Positions 8,582-16,543 of a stretch of 25,307 bases of DNA are shown piece by piece (positions within the stretch are counted from its first letter, which is position 1; every line of letters starts with the position of its first letter). The notes below the pieces were generated by a model. That model saw only the letters and a program-made list of their open reading frames with translations. It searched no databases and was not told where the DNA came from. Both the position numbers and the translations under genes were made by a program. The DNA is from a virus: positions 1 through 25,307 of IMG/VR virus record IMGVR_UViG_3300049846_001080; one strand, 5' to 3'.

Positions 8582-8967
8582 TGGAGCTGGCGCAACTCAA
8601 GGCGCGCATCGAAGCCGCGCGCCGCTTTGACCACGAGGTCGGCGGCGTGCGCTTTGCGCTGCAGGTTCCCACCGAGTACGAGATCACTGTCTACTGCGCG
8701 CGGGCGCGGGCGGACGGCGCCACCGATCCCTCGTCCATGATGGTCGAGGCGATGCGGGCCATGCTGCTTTCTGCCGTGCGCGGATGGTCCGGGGTCACGG
8801 TCGACCACTTCCTGCGCGACGGCGATACCGAGCCCGTGGAGTTCGAGCCCGGGCTCGTCGCGCCGCTCTTCGACGCGCAGCCGGACCTCGCGCCGCCGAT
8901 CGTCACGGAGCTGCAGCGGCGTCTGGTGGTCCGCAAGGAACGCACGGAGTCCGCCGCAAAAAACTGA
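8581..8967 (+). CDS. Tail assembly chaperone, short form (gpG-like)
   Basis: The ATG at 8581 shares a base with the tube stop codon. The 128-residue product is mostly helical with a central beta segment (GGVRFALQVPTEYEITVY). It ends in basic and polar residues (RRLVVRKERTESAAKN) just where the frameshift site lies. Its position between the tail tube and tape measure genes, together with the -1 slippery heptamer at its last codons, identifies it as the G-like member of the tail chaperone pair. These proteins coat the tape measure protein during tail assembly and are absent from virions. Sequence similarity to lambda gpG itself is not visible to me; the call rests on synteny and the frameshift architecture. 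Confidence 0.83.
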   Translation: MELAQLKARIEAARRFDHEVGGVRFALQVPTEYEITVYCARARADGATDPSSMMVEAMRAMLLSAVRGWSGVTVDHFLRDGDTEPVEFEPGLVAPLFDAQPDLAPPIVTELQRRLVVRKERTESAAKN

Positions 8968-9212
8968 ACGCGCGCATCGAGTGGGAGAAGTCCCGCGCCG
9001 ATGCGCGCAAGCTCGAAGCCGCCGGCCTGGGCGGCCTCGTGGCCGACCCGCCGCCGCCGGGGCCGGACGAGATCCGCGCGCTGCATTGCTGGGGCTTCCT
9101 CGGCGGCTGGCACCCGGAACGCCTGCCCATGTACGACGCGCTCTACGGCGTCGATGACTTCGACCTGATGATCGAACTGCTGCTGCTGCTGCGCAACGCG
9201 CAGCCGCGTTAG
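8581..9212 (+). CDS. Tail assembly chaperone, -1 frameshift fusion (gpGT-like)
   Basis: Ribosomes that slip back one base at 8958-8964 would leave the gpG-like frame just before its TGA and continue in the overlapping frame to the TAG at 9212. The result is a protein of about 210 residues: 128 from the first frame and 82 from the second. The extension begins LNARIEWEKSRADARKLE (helical). It contains a Pro-rich turn and then HCWGFLGGWHPERLPMYDAL and DDFDLMIELLLLLRNAQPR, a compact acidic and hydrophobic tail. The second frame has no plausible start codon with a ribosome binding site of its own. In lambda the T domain recruits the tail tube while G binds the tape measure; the same division is inferred here. 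Confidence 0.82.
8958..9008 (+). promoter_or_regulatory. Programmed -1 frameshift signal: slippery heptamer plus stimulatory hairpin
   Basis: In the upstream frame the codons read GCA AAA AAC TGA, so 8958-8964 is A AAA AAC, one of the most efficient -1 slippery heptamers in bacteria. Five bases later a perfect 10-bp inverted repeat starts: GCGCGCATCG (8970-8979) with CGATGCGCGC (8999-9008). Inside it, GTGGGA (8981-8986) and TCCCGC (8991-8996) can form a further stem with one G-U pair closing a GAAG loop. The spacer length and stem strength fit a classical stimulatory structure. The zero-frame stop directly after the heptamer adds to the resemblance. Confidence 0.88.
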
Positions 9213-9219
9213 GTGCCCG

Positions 9220-11157
9220 ATGGCCAATCCAAAGATCATATTCACCGGCGTCGATCAGGCCAGCGTCGTCGTCGGCAAGATCGCCGGCACTGTCGACAAG
9301 CTCAAGCTGGCGCTCACCGGCCTCGCCGGGGCGGCGGCCGTGGGTATCTTCAAAGGCATTGTCGACGACCTCGACCGGCTGGAGGAGTCGGCGCAGTCCG
9401 CCGGCGTGGCCGTCGAGTCACTCTCCGCGCTGCGCTACGCGGCCACGTTCGCCGGGGTCGGCGCGGAGAACCTGGACGAGGCGCTCAAGCGCCTCAACGT
9501 CCAGCTCGCCGCCGCCGCGGGCGGTGCCAAGGACGCGCAGGCCGTCTTCCAGGCGCTGGGCATCAAGATCACGAACACGTCGGGGCAAATCCTCAACTCC
9601 GACGAGGCGCTGGCGCAGATCGCCGACAAGTTCGCTTCATTCCGCGACGGGCCAGAGAAGGCGGCGCTCGCCGTGGAGCTCTTCGGCAAGAGCGGCACGA
9701 AGCTCATCCCGTTCCTGAACCAGGGCGCGGACGGCCTGGAGCGGATGAAGGAGGAGGCCGCCAAGCTCGGCGTCATCATCGGCACCGAGGCGGCCACCGC
9801 CGCCAGCCGGTTCGCAGACCAGCTCGACCGCCTCGCCGCCTCCGCCACGGCGGTCAAGGTGTCGATCTTCCTGCCGATCATCGAAGGGCTCTCCAAGGCG
9901 ATCGAGGAATTCAACGCGGCGCGGGGCGCTGCGCTGGGCTTTGGCGAGGCGCTCAAGTTCCTCGCGACCCAAAGCGCCGGCACGCTGCAAGATCCAGGGG
10001 CCAAGATCCGCAGCCTGACTGCGGACATCGAGGCGCTGCAAAAGAAGATCGACGCGCCGATCGGCGCCGCGCCCTACAAGCGCCGGCTCGCCGAGCAGGC
10101 CGATGCGCTGCGCCGGGAACTCGCGTTCCTGAAGGAAATCCAGCGCAATCGGGCGCTCGCCAACGCCGGCACTCCCTATTCGAACGAAGGCCGAACCGCC
10201 GCGGGGGCTGCTCCACGGATCAAGCGTGCCACGGGCGGCGACACCAAGGAAACGATCGACGCCACGCGCGAGGCGCTGGCAAAGTACATCGAGGAACTCG
10301 ACCGCGAACTGCAGAAGCTCGAGGACATCTCCACCGTCGAGAAGGCGCGGCGGCTGCTGGCCGCCAACCCGGCGCTTGACACCGTCCAGGTGCGCGAACT
10401 CCTGGCCACCGAGGAGAAGATGCTCGACCTGCGCCAGCGGGCGGTGGCGGCGCGCAAGGAAGACGCCGACATCGAGGCGCGCATCCTGGCGCAGCAGAAG
10501 AGCCTCGACGAACAGCTCGAAACTTTCGCCGGCCGATCCGCCGATGCGCTCAAGATCGCGCAGACGGCCCGCCTCGAAGCCAGGCTCGCGGCCGGGGAAC
10601 TCTTCAGCGCAGAGGAGCTCGATCGCATCGTCAAGGGCATCGGCGGAATCAGGGACGAGATCCAGAAGACCGACGACGTCGCCAAGGAACTGGGCCTGAC
10701 CTTCGCCTCGTCGCTGGGCCGCTGGATCGAGGCGCCCAGCGAGACAAACTTCTTCAAGGCGCTCGCGCAAGACCTGCAGAAGCTGCTGGTGCAGATGCTG
10801 ATCGTCAAGCCGCTGGCCGAACAGCTCGAGCGGATCTTCAAGGGCTCCGGCGTCGGCGGCACGGGCGCCGGCCTGGCGTCCCTGTTCTCGCTGTTCGGCT
10901 CTCAGAACCTGGTCGGCGTGTTCGCCAGCGGCACCGACTACGTGCCGCGCACCGGCCTAGCGCTGGTGCATCGTGGCGAAGCCATCGTCCCGGCGGGCCA
11001 GAACGGCCGCGGCTGGGGCGGCACGCTGATCGTCAACAACTACATCGACGGCGCCGTCGACCGCGCGCGCATCGCCGGGTACGTGGACCGCGGCGTCCGC
11101 GCCGGCATCGCGCGTTCGGTCGACAACACCGCCCGCGGCGGCAACGGCATCGTATGA
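9220..11157 (+). CDS. Tail tape measure protein
   Basis: The product sets tail length and is ejected with the DNA. At 645 residues it is a fairly short member; at roughly 1.5 angstrom per residue it would correspond to a tail near 95-100 nm (estimate). The N-terminal part has the usual helical and Ala-rich start with a hydrophobic stretch (LTGLAGAAAVGIFKGI). Then come long heptad-rich helices (about residues 240-470, rich in Glu, Lys, Arg, Leu and Ala). The C-terminus has the family's typical GTDYVPRTGLALVHRGEAI segment and a Gly-rich end. A weak ribosome binding site (TTAGGTG) precedes the ATG 7 bases after the chaperone stop. The stop overlaps the next gene by ATGA. Confidence 0.93.
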   Translation: MANPKIIFTGVDQASVVVGKIAGTVDKLKLALTGLAGAAAVGIFKGIVDDLDRLEESAQSAGVAVESLSALRYAATFAGVGAENLDEALKRLNVQLAAAAGGAKDAQAVFQALGIKITNTSGQILNSDEALAQIADKFASFRDGPEKAALAVELFGKSGTKLIPFLNQGADGLERMKEEAAKLGVIIGTEAATAASRFADQLDRLAASATAVKVSIFLPIIEGLSKAIEEFNAARGAALGFGEALKFLATQSAGTLQDPGAKIRSLTADIEALQKKIDAPIGAAPYKRRLAEQADALRRELAFLKEIQRNRALANAGTPYSNEGRTAAGAAPRIKRATGGDTKETIDATREALAKYIEELDRELQKLEDISTVEKARRLLAANPALDTVQVRELLATEEKMLDLRQRAVAARKEDADIEARILAQQKSLDEQLETFAGRSADALKIAQTARLEARLAAGELFSAEELDRIVKGIGGIRDEIQKTDDVAKELGLTFASSLGRWIEAPSETNFFKALAQDLQKLLVQMLIVKPLAEQLERIFKGSGVGGTGAGLASLFSLFGSQNLVGVFASGTDYVPRTGLALVHRGEAIVPAGQNGRGWGGTLIVNNYIDGAVDRARIAGYVDRGVRAGIARSVDNTARGGNGIV

Positions 11158-11768
11158 CGACCTTCGCTTTTCCGGCGCTCAGCCGCAGCACGCCCTCCGA
11201 GTGGCGCTTCGGCCTGCGCAGCAACACCCTAGTGCACGTTTCGCCGCTCTCGGGCCAGATGCAGACGGTCGAACTGCCCGGCGCGCGGTGGTTCTTCTCG
11301 GCGCGCTGGCCCAACCTTCGGGAGGCCGACCGCGCGCTGTTCGAGACGTTCCTGATGAAGCTGCGCGGCCAGGCCAACCGCTTCAGCGTGCACGATTTCT
11401 CGCGCCCGATCCCGCTAGGCACGATGCGCGGCACGCCGGTCACCAGCGGCTCGACCGCCGCCGGCGCGGTGAGCTTCACCATCAGCGCCGGCGCCGGTCA
11501 GGCCGGCACCACGCTGCTCGGCGGCGACAAGCTCAACGTCGGCGGCGAGCTCAAGATGGTGGTCGACCCGATAGTCACGCTCAACGGTTCCGGCGTGGCG
11601 TCGGTGACCGTCGAGCCGCCGTTCCGCAGCGCCATCGGCGGCGGTGCCTCCGTCCAGTGGGACCAGCCAAAGGCGGTATTCATCGCCGCGGAGCCGGAGT
11701 GGTCGGCCGAGATCAATGCTCCGTCGCTGGCGCTGTTCGGCCTCGACGGTATCGAGGCGTTTGCATGA
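11154..11768 (+). CDS. Distal tail-like protein
   Basis: The ATG overlaps the tape measure stop (ATGA). The 204-residue, beta-rich product carries WRFGLRSNTLVHVSPLSG, a VELPGARWFFSARWPNL strand pair, and a helix DRALFETFLMKLRGQANRF followed by the SVHDFSRPIPLGTMRG segment. This layout is common for proteins encoded right after the tape measure gene in siphoviruses of proteobacteria. They sit at the tip end of the tube and connect it to the hub. The C-terminal half is a beta-domain ending EINAPSLALFGLDGIEAF. The exact family is uncertain, but the position strongly favours a distal tail or tip component. Confidence 0.75.
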   Translation: MTTFAFPALSRSTPSEWRFGLRSNTLVHVSPLSGQMQTVELPGARWFFSARWPNLREADRALFETFLMKLRGQANRFSVHDFSRPIPLGTMRGTPVTSGSTAAGAVSFTISAGAGQAGTTLLGGDKLNVGGELKMVVDPIVTLNGSGVASVTVEPPFRSAIGGGASVQWDQPKAVFIAAEPEWSAEINAPSLALFGLDGIEAFA

Positions 11769-12343
11769 CCCGAACCGTCACCTCCGGCGTCGCCACCGCG
11801 CTGGCGCAGCCCAACGTCGGGCTCGTTCTGTTCGTCGAGATGCTGTTCGACAGCGGCGCCGTGCGCGCCTGCTCGGCCGGCTACAACCTCGACTGGAGCG
11901 GATTCACCTGGCAGGGCGTCGGCCCGTTGGGCGCGGTCGATGAAGTCAAGGAAGGCGAGGGCGGCGAGGTCACCGGGCTCGCATTCATCCTCAGCGGCGT
12001 GCCGTCGTCGCTGATCGCGATTGCGCTCGGCGAGAACTACCAGCGCCGCGTGGTCAACGTCTACGTCGGCTTCCTGAACCTGCCGAGCCACGCCATTCTG
12101 GCCGACCCGGTGCTGGAGTGGTCCGGCCTGCTCGACACCATGACCGTCGTCGACGACGCCGGCACCAGCACCATCCGCGTCACCGCCGAGAACGACCTTT
12201 ACGACTTCGCGCGCCCGTCGCCGCTTTTCTGGAGCGACGAAGACCAGCGCAAGCTGTTCCCGACCGACACGGGCCTGCGCTTCGCTAAGCAACTGAACGA
12301 CCGGCAGATCGTGTGGCCGGCCGCCGACTTCTTCCGCCGCTGA
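11765..12343 (+). CDS. Tail tip or hub-associated protein (DUF2163-like)
   Basis: The ATG at 11765 overlaps the previous stop (ATGA), and the frame upstream of it is not coding. The 192-residue product starts MTRTVTSGVATALAQPNVGL and has beta-hairpins LVLFVEMLFDSGAVRACSAG and YNLDWSGFTWQGVGPLG. Further features are GEVTGLAFILSGVPSSLIAI, a segment NVYVGFLNLPSHAILADP, and a C-terminal SEDQR-like stretch (SDEDQRKLFPTDTGLRFAKQ). Tip proteins of this size with a strand-rich core and such a C-terminal stretch precede the NlpC-like gene in many siphoviruses and gene transfer agents. The name is a synteny-based assignment. Confidence 0.72.
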   Translation: MTRTVTSGVATALAQPNVGLVLFVEMLFDSGAVRACSAGYNLDWSGFTWQGVGPLGAVDEVKEGEGGEVTGLAFILSGVPSSLIAIALGENYQRRVVNVYVGFLNLPSHAILADPVLEWSGLLDTMTVVDDAGTSTIRVTAENDLYDFARPSPLFWSDEDQRKLFPTDTGLRFAKQLNDRQIVWPAADFFRR

Positions 12344-12353
12344 CGTTCTCCGC

Positions 12354-12782
12354 ATGAAACTCAACGGTTCTGGACTGCGCCGCTCCGACTGGCCGCTGCT
12401 GCTCGAGGTGTTCGTCGAGCGCCACCGCAACACGCCATTCTCCTGGGGCCATCACGACTGCGTCACCTTCGCCATCGGCTGGCTCGAAACCGTGCGTGAA
12501 GACCTCGCCCCGCGCGACGACCTGGCGCCGCGCCTCGCCTATGACACCGCGCACGAGGCCGCCCGCGCGCTGGGCGCGCAGCCGCTGGTGGACGCGGTCG
12601 AAGCCTGGGGCGAGCTCGCCCGCATCGGCGTCACCTTTGCGCGGCGCGGCGACCTGGTGCTGCTCGACATCGGCGGCCGGCAGACGCTCGGCGTCTGCGT
12701 GGGCGACACCGCCGCCGGCCCCTCGACCCACGGCATCGAGTTCGCGCCGATGACGGCGGCCGTGGCCGCCTGGCGGGTGTAG
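12354..12782 (+). CDS. NlpC/P60-fold tail protein (DUF6950-like, gpK position)
   Basis: The 142-residue product contains PFSWGHHDCVTFAIGWLE (about residues 28-45), in which the Cys after the Trp-Gly and Asp motif corresponds to the nucleophile of NlpC/P60 and CHAP-type peptidases. The later strand RRGDLVLLDIGGRQTLGVCV matches the family's second conserved block. The usual catalytic His that follows in true peptidases is not obvious: the place holds LGVCVGDTAAG instead, and the only nearby His is in STHGIEFAP. It may therefore be an inactive or altered peptidase. Lambda gpK-type proteins act at the tail tip and may cut peptidoglycan during infection. It lies just before the J-like gene, as expected. 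Confidence 0.78.
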   Translation: MKLNGSGLRRSDWPLLLEVFVERHRNTPFSWGHHDCVTFAIGWLETVREDLAPRDDLAPRLAYDTAHEAARALGAQPLVDAVEAWGELARIGVTFARRGDLVLLDIGGRQTLGVCVGDTAAGPSTHGIEFAPMTAAVAAWRV

Positions 12783-15700
12783 ATGGCAGAGCTGCTGATT
12801 GCGGCCGAGGTCAGCGCCGAGCTGGCCGGAACGATCGCGGCCGTGGCGCAGGTGGCCGCCGTGGCGGCCTCGGTCGCCATCGGCCAGCAGCAGCAGCGCA
12901 GCGCGCGCCGCCGCGCCCGCGAGGAGTACAACCGCGGCCTGCGCGACCAGATGATTACGGTGAAGGGTGGCGTCAACACCCGGCCGCTGATCTACGGTCG
13001 CGCCTGCGTCGGCGGCCAGCTGCTCTATGCCGAGACGATGGGCTCGCGCAAAGAGTTCCTCGTCATGGTGGTCGGCCTCGCGCATGGCGAAGTGCAGGAG
13101 ATCGAAACCGTCTACTTTGACGACATCGCGCTGACGATCGACGGCTCCAACAACGTCACCACGCCGCCGTACTACATCAGCGGAGACGAGCCGGCGTGGC
13201 TCAACACCAGCGTGCCCGGCACCGCGCCCTACCAGGTGACGCTGCCGGTGACGCCGGTCGGCACGCCCGTGATTCAGGACATGAGCAACGGCTCCGGCGG
13301 GGGCGACAGCGGTGCCCCGCCGCTGCTGCAGGCCGGCAGCGACTTCACGGTGGCCGGCGCCGTGATTACATTCGCGAGCGCGCTGGCCGGCCGCAACGTC
13401 GTCATCACCTACAGCAAGGCGGTCACTGGCAGTGCCGCCACCGTCATCCGCTTCACCGGCGCCACCGGGCAGGACATCTCCTCCACCCTCATCTCGATCG
13501 GCGCGCCGAGCTGGACCAGCGCTGACAAGTGCGACGGCTTCACCGGCCTGATCGTCACGTTGAGCTACGGCGAGACGGTGTGGCCGTCGGGCATCCCGAA
13601 CATCAAGGCGGTGATTAAGGGCCGCAAGGTCTACGACCCGCGCTCATCGACGACGGTGTGGAGCCGCAATGCGGCGCTCTGTGCGCGCGATTACCTGACC
13701 TACCTCTACGGCGTCAACGCGGCCGGCGGCAAGATTGATGACGCCGCCTGTATCGCTGCCGCCAACATCTGCGACGAGGACGTCCAGCTCACGGCCACGC
13801 CCACTTACCAGGACCGTTACACCTTCGACGGCGCCGTCAACACCGGTGACGACCGGCTGAGCAATCTGGAGCTGTTCGCGCAGGCGATGGCGGGCAGCAT
13901 CAACTACTCCCAGGGAAAATGGCGCATTCGCCCCGGCGCCTACACCGCGCCGGCGCTCACGCTCGACGAATCCAAGCTCTCGGACGCGGGCTCGGTGAAG
14001 ATCGTGCCATTCGTCTCGCGGCGCGACCTCATCAACGGCTGCAAGGGCACCTACGTCAACGCCGACAAGGGCTGGATTGTCGACCAGTTCCCCGAGTGGT
14101 CGAGCGCCACCTTCGTGAGCGAAGACGGCGGCGCCCCGATGACCAGCGCCATCGAGCTGCGCCAGGTGACCGACAGCGCCCGCGCGCAGCGGCTGGCCAA
14201 GATTGCTGTCTACCGCGCCCGCGAGCAGCTCACGCTGGAGTGCAACTGCAACCTCAGCACCTACGCCTGGCAGGTGGGCGACATGGTGAGCGTCACGCTG
14301 GCGCGCTACGGCTTCAGCGCCAAGCCGTTCCGCATCCAGCGCCGCAGCTTCGATGCCCGCGGGGGCATGATGTTCACGCTGCGCGAGGAGCCAAGCGGCC
14401 TCTACGACTGGAACCTCGGCGAGGCATCGGTGCTCTCCGGCGCCGGCAACACGACGCTGCCCAACCCGGCCGCGGTGGTGGCGCCCACCATCACCGGAAT
14501 CAACTCCGCCGGCTACCTCTACAAGGCCGGCGACGGCACCTTCGTGGCGCGCATCCTGGTGAGCATCACCAGTCCGGCGGATGAGTACGTCCGCAAGGGC
14601 GGCCAGATCCAGCTGGAGTACAAGCGCGGCGACTGGTCCGCGGTGCAGTGGGTCCGCATTACCGCGCCGGGCGACGCGACCGCGGTGTGGATCGACCCCG
14701 CCTTCGACGGCCAGAATTACCTGATCCGCGTGCGCGCCGTCAACAACGCCGGCTTTGCCAGCGCCTGGACCGCGCCCCAGGCCCACGCCTGCATCGGCCG
14801 GCCCGGCGTCACTGCCAACATGCTGGCGAACAGCGACTGGACGGACGACCTGGGCTATGCCGTCAATGCCGCGTTTGCTGATACGCGCACCCTACGCGGG
14901 TGGTCGCCAGGCGGAAATCCTGCATTATTTGCCAGAAACTACGCCGGCGGCACCGCGTGGAACTTCGGGAACGGCGGCTGCTGGTTCTACATTCCATCCA
15001 ACACAGTCGGGCACTACGCCTACGTCTACCAGGATGTGCCCGTCGTGGCGGGCGTGGCTTACGAGGCGAGCGTCTACGTCAGCACGCATCGCGGCATCTC
15101 GCAGCTGCAGATCCAGTATCTGGACGCCGCCAAGAACACGATACTGGGCAACCCGGCGGACGCATACGACAGTCTGACGGCGGTCGACGGAGGCCAGTAC
15201 GACTTCACGACCCACCGCCGCCTCTGGTGCACTGGTACGGCCCCGGCGAACACCGCATATGCGCGCGTGATTTGCCTCGTCCAGTGCACGTCCAGCAGCA
15301 GCCCATATCCGTTCACCGCTTGGAGCAAAGCACTCCTCTGCGTCGCCCCTGACGGCGTGACGCGGGCGACGGCGACGCCCTGGGTGGAGGGCAATCCCTC
15401 GACGGTGGACGGGCAGACGGTCGGCACGTGGCACCGGTATCTCAACCAGCGCAGCTTCAGCATCATCGACGACGTCTACGAGGTCGACACCTTCGGCTTC
15501 ACGCCGACCGTCCCGGGCATCCTGAAGGTGCGCGTGACCGCTGGCACGGGCTTCACGACGGCGTCTGGAGCGACCCGGTCCATCGAGATGCAGATCTGGC
15601 AGGGCGGGGCGATGCTGACCGACGGCGCGCGCCTGTATCTCGGCAACGGATCGTATTTCCAGGCGCCCTACTCCGATACGAAAGACGTCTTTGTGCAGGC

Positions 15701-15821
15701 CGGGCTGGCGGTTGATGTGCGGCTGATCGTGCGCGTTGAAGGCTGGGGCGGAGCGGACGAGACGGCGTACATCTACTACCTCACCTACAACGCGACAATC
15801 ACCAGGCTGATCCAGCGATGA
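12783..15821 (+). CDS. Tail tip or host specificity protein (J-like)
   Basis: The ATG directly follows the TAG of the K-like gene. The 1012-residue product starts with an Ala-rich hydrophobic helix (residues 9-34) and a basic stretch (QQQQRSARRRAREEYNRGLR), followed by the hub domains with TRPLIYGRACVGGQLLYAET and ITYSKAVTG. The central part has the DRLSNLELFAQAMAGSINYS and KWRIRPGAYTAPALTLDE region typical of J-like hubs. A fibronectin-III-like domain spans about residues 562-664. A carbohydrate-binding-module-like beta-sandwich (about 679-870, starting NMLANSDWTDDLGY) and a C-terminal beta-domain follow. The C-terminal domains probably bind the receptor. Third-position base use becomes more AT-rich from about 14880 to 15350. 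Confidence 0.87.
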   Translation: MAELLIAAEVSAELAGTIAAVAQVAAVAASVAIGQQQQRSARRRAREEYNRGLRDQMITVKGGVNTRPLIYGRACVGGQLLYAETMGSRKEFLVMVVGLAHGEVQEIETVYFDDIALTIDGSNNVTTPPYYISGDEPAWLNTSVPGTAPYQVTLPVTPVGTPVIQDMSNGSGGGDSGAPPLLQAGSDFTVAGAVITFASALAGRNVVITYSKAVTGSAATVIRFTGATGQDISSTLISIGAPSWTSADKCDGFTGLIVTLSYGETVWPSGIPNIKAVIKGRKVYDPRSSTTVWSRNAALCARDYLTYLYGVNAAGGKIDDAACIAAANICDEDVQLTATPTYQDRYTFDGAVNTGDDRLSNLELFAQAMAGSINYSQGKWRIRPGAYTAPALTLDESKLSDAGSVKIVPFVSRRDLINGCKGTYVNADKGWIVDQFPEWSSATFVSEDGGAPMTSAIELRQVTDSARAQRLAKIAVYRAREQLTLECNCNLSTYAWQVGDMVSVTLARYGFSAKPFRIQRRSFDARGGMMFTLREEPSGLYDWNLGEASVLSGAGNTTLPNPAAVVAPTITGINSAGYLYKAGDGTFVARILVSITSPADEYVRKGGQIQLEYKRGDWSAVQWVRITAPGDATAVWIDPAFDGQNYLIRVRAVNNAGFASAWTAPQAHACIGRPGVTANMLANSDWTDDLGYAVNAAFADTRTLRGWSPGGNPALFARNYAGGTAWNFGNGGCWFYIPSNTVGHYAYVYQDVPVVAGVAYEASVYVSTHRGISQLQIQYLDAAKNTILGNPADAYDSLTAVDGGQYDFTTHRRLWCTGTAPANTAYARVICLVQCTSSSSPYPFTAWSKALLCVAPDGVTRATATPWVEGNPSTVDGQTVGTWHRYLNQRSFSIIDDVYEVDTFGFTPTVPGILKVRVTAGTGFTTASGATRSIEMQIWQGGAMLTDGARLYLGNGSYFQAPYSDTKDVFVQAGLAVDVRLIVRVEGWGGADETAYIYYLTYNATITRLIQR

Positions 15822-16246
15822 GCGCGGTCGACTTCTTCGACGCCGGAACCGGCCTCTGGACCGGGGTGCGGTTTTCCGGCAGCGAGGCAGACATCGCGCT
15901 CAACGCGCCGGCCGGTTCCGTGCCGGTTGCGGCCGTGGAGTTCCCCTGGGCGATGCGCCTGGACGCCGACACCGGCACGCTGGTGGACTACAAGCCGCCG
16001 GCGCCCTCGCCCGACCACGACTGGAACGCGCAGGAGCGCCGCTGGGTCGTGCGGCCGGCTGTTCTACAGCAGCAGTCCGCGAAGCGCGCCGCGCTTGAAG
16101 AGATCACCCGCCTGGAACTGTCGCAGCTCCGGCTGCAGCGTGAGGAGCGCATCGGCCGCGGCGGCTTGACCCCTTTGGAGATCAAGAAGCGCCTCGAAGA
16201 CATCGACGACCAGATCATCGCGCTGCGCGCGATCGTCAACCAATAG
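15818..16246 (+). CDS. Tail fibre assembly or tip-associated protein
   Basis: The ATG overlaps the J-like stop (ATGA). The 142-residue product has an N-terminal beta part ending in a Pro-rich linker with YKPPAPSPDHDWNAQERRWV (about residues 58-77). That linker is the typical signature of tail fibre assembly proteins, in which a D-x-x-W-N-x-x-x-x-x-W segment follows prolines. A long coiled helix then runs to the end (EITRLELSQLRLQREERIG and RLEDIDDQIIALRAIVNQ). It may be a chaperone for, or a small partner of, the tip protein. The helix content rules out a simple membrane protein. Confidence 0.65.
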   Translation: MSAVDFFDAGTGLWTGVRFSGSEADIALNAPAGSVPVAAVEFPWAMRLDADTGTLVDYKPPAPSPDHDWNAQERRWVVRPAVLQQQSAKRAALEEITRLELSQLRLQREERIGRGGLTPLEIKKRLEDIDDQIIALRAIVNQ

Positions 16247-16287
16247 GAAAGAACGAATGAGCGACCGCGCCCGGAAAGCCCGATGAC

Positions 16288-16542
16288 ATGGACAACCTTA
16301 GCGAAGAGGAAAAGTACCGTGTCGCCCTGCAGGTTGACCACTTCATCGACCTGATCGAAAAGCGCTCGGGGATCACGTTCACGGAAGTCATCTCGCTGGT
16401 GCTCTGGGCGCGCGAGCACAAGAACGTGGTCGGAAAGCTGAACTTCGCGGCCTCGATCTCGATCATCGGCATGGCCATCAGCGCCATCGCCTACGGCTTG
16501 CTCGAAGGGGTCAAGCACATTTTCGGCAATGGGGGCAAGTGA
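16288..16542 (+). CDS. Small membrane protein, holin candidate
   Basis: The ATG at 16288 is preceded by GGAAAG at a suitable distance. The 84-residue product has a charged N-terminal region (residues 1-50, with helices VALQVDHFIDLIEK and FTEVISLVLWAREHK), one hydrophobic segment (about 53-73, AASISIIGMAISAIAYGLL) and a short positive tail. The layout and the position directly upstream of another membrane protein and the endolysin suggest a holin or antiholin. A 9-codon frame with its own AGGAAAG site starts at 16257 and stops at 16286, just before this ATG. It could act as a leader. The holin assignment rests on context only. Confidence 0.65.
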   Translation: MDNLSEEEKYRVALQVDHFIDLIEKRSGITFTEVISLVLWAREHKNVVGKLNFAASISIIGMAISAIAYGLLEGVKHIFGNGGK

Positions 16543-16543
16543 C

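Noticed and set aside
8784-8963. Independent start for the second chaperone frame at the ATG at 8784
   Set aside because: The upstream part of that frame is Arg/Ala/Gly-rich and lies inside the gpG-like gene. The frameshift signal explains how the frame is reached.
9637-10770. 377-codon open frame on the - strand inside the tape measure gene
   Set aside because: Antisense shadow in GC-rich DNA. The + strand tape measure protein has clear family features and the antisense product does not resemble a protein family.
13644-14786. 380-codon - strand frame inside the J-like gene
   Set aside because: Composition is typical of an antisense frame (His, Arg, Gly, Val-rich). The J-like protein on the + strand accounts for the region.
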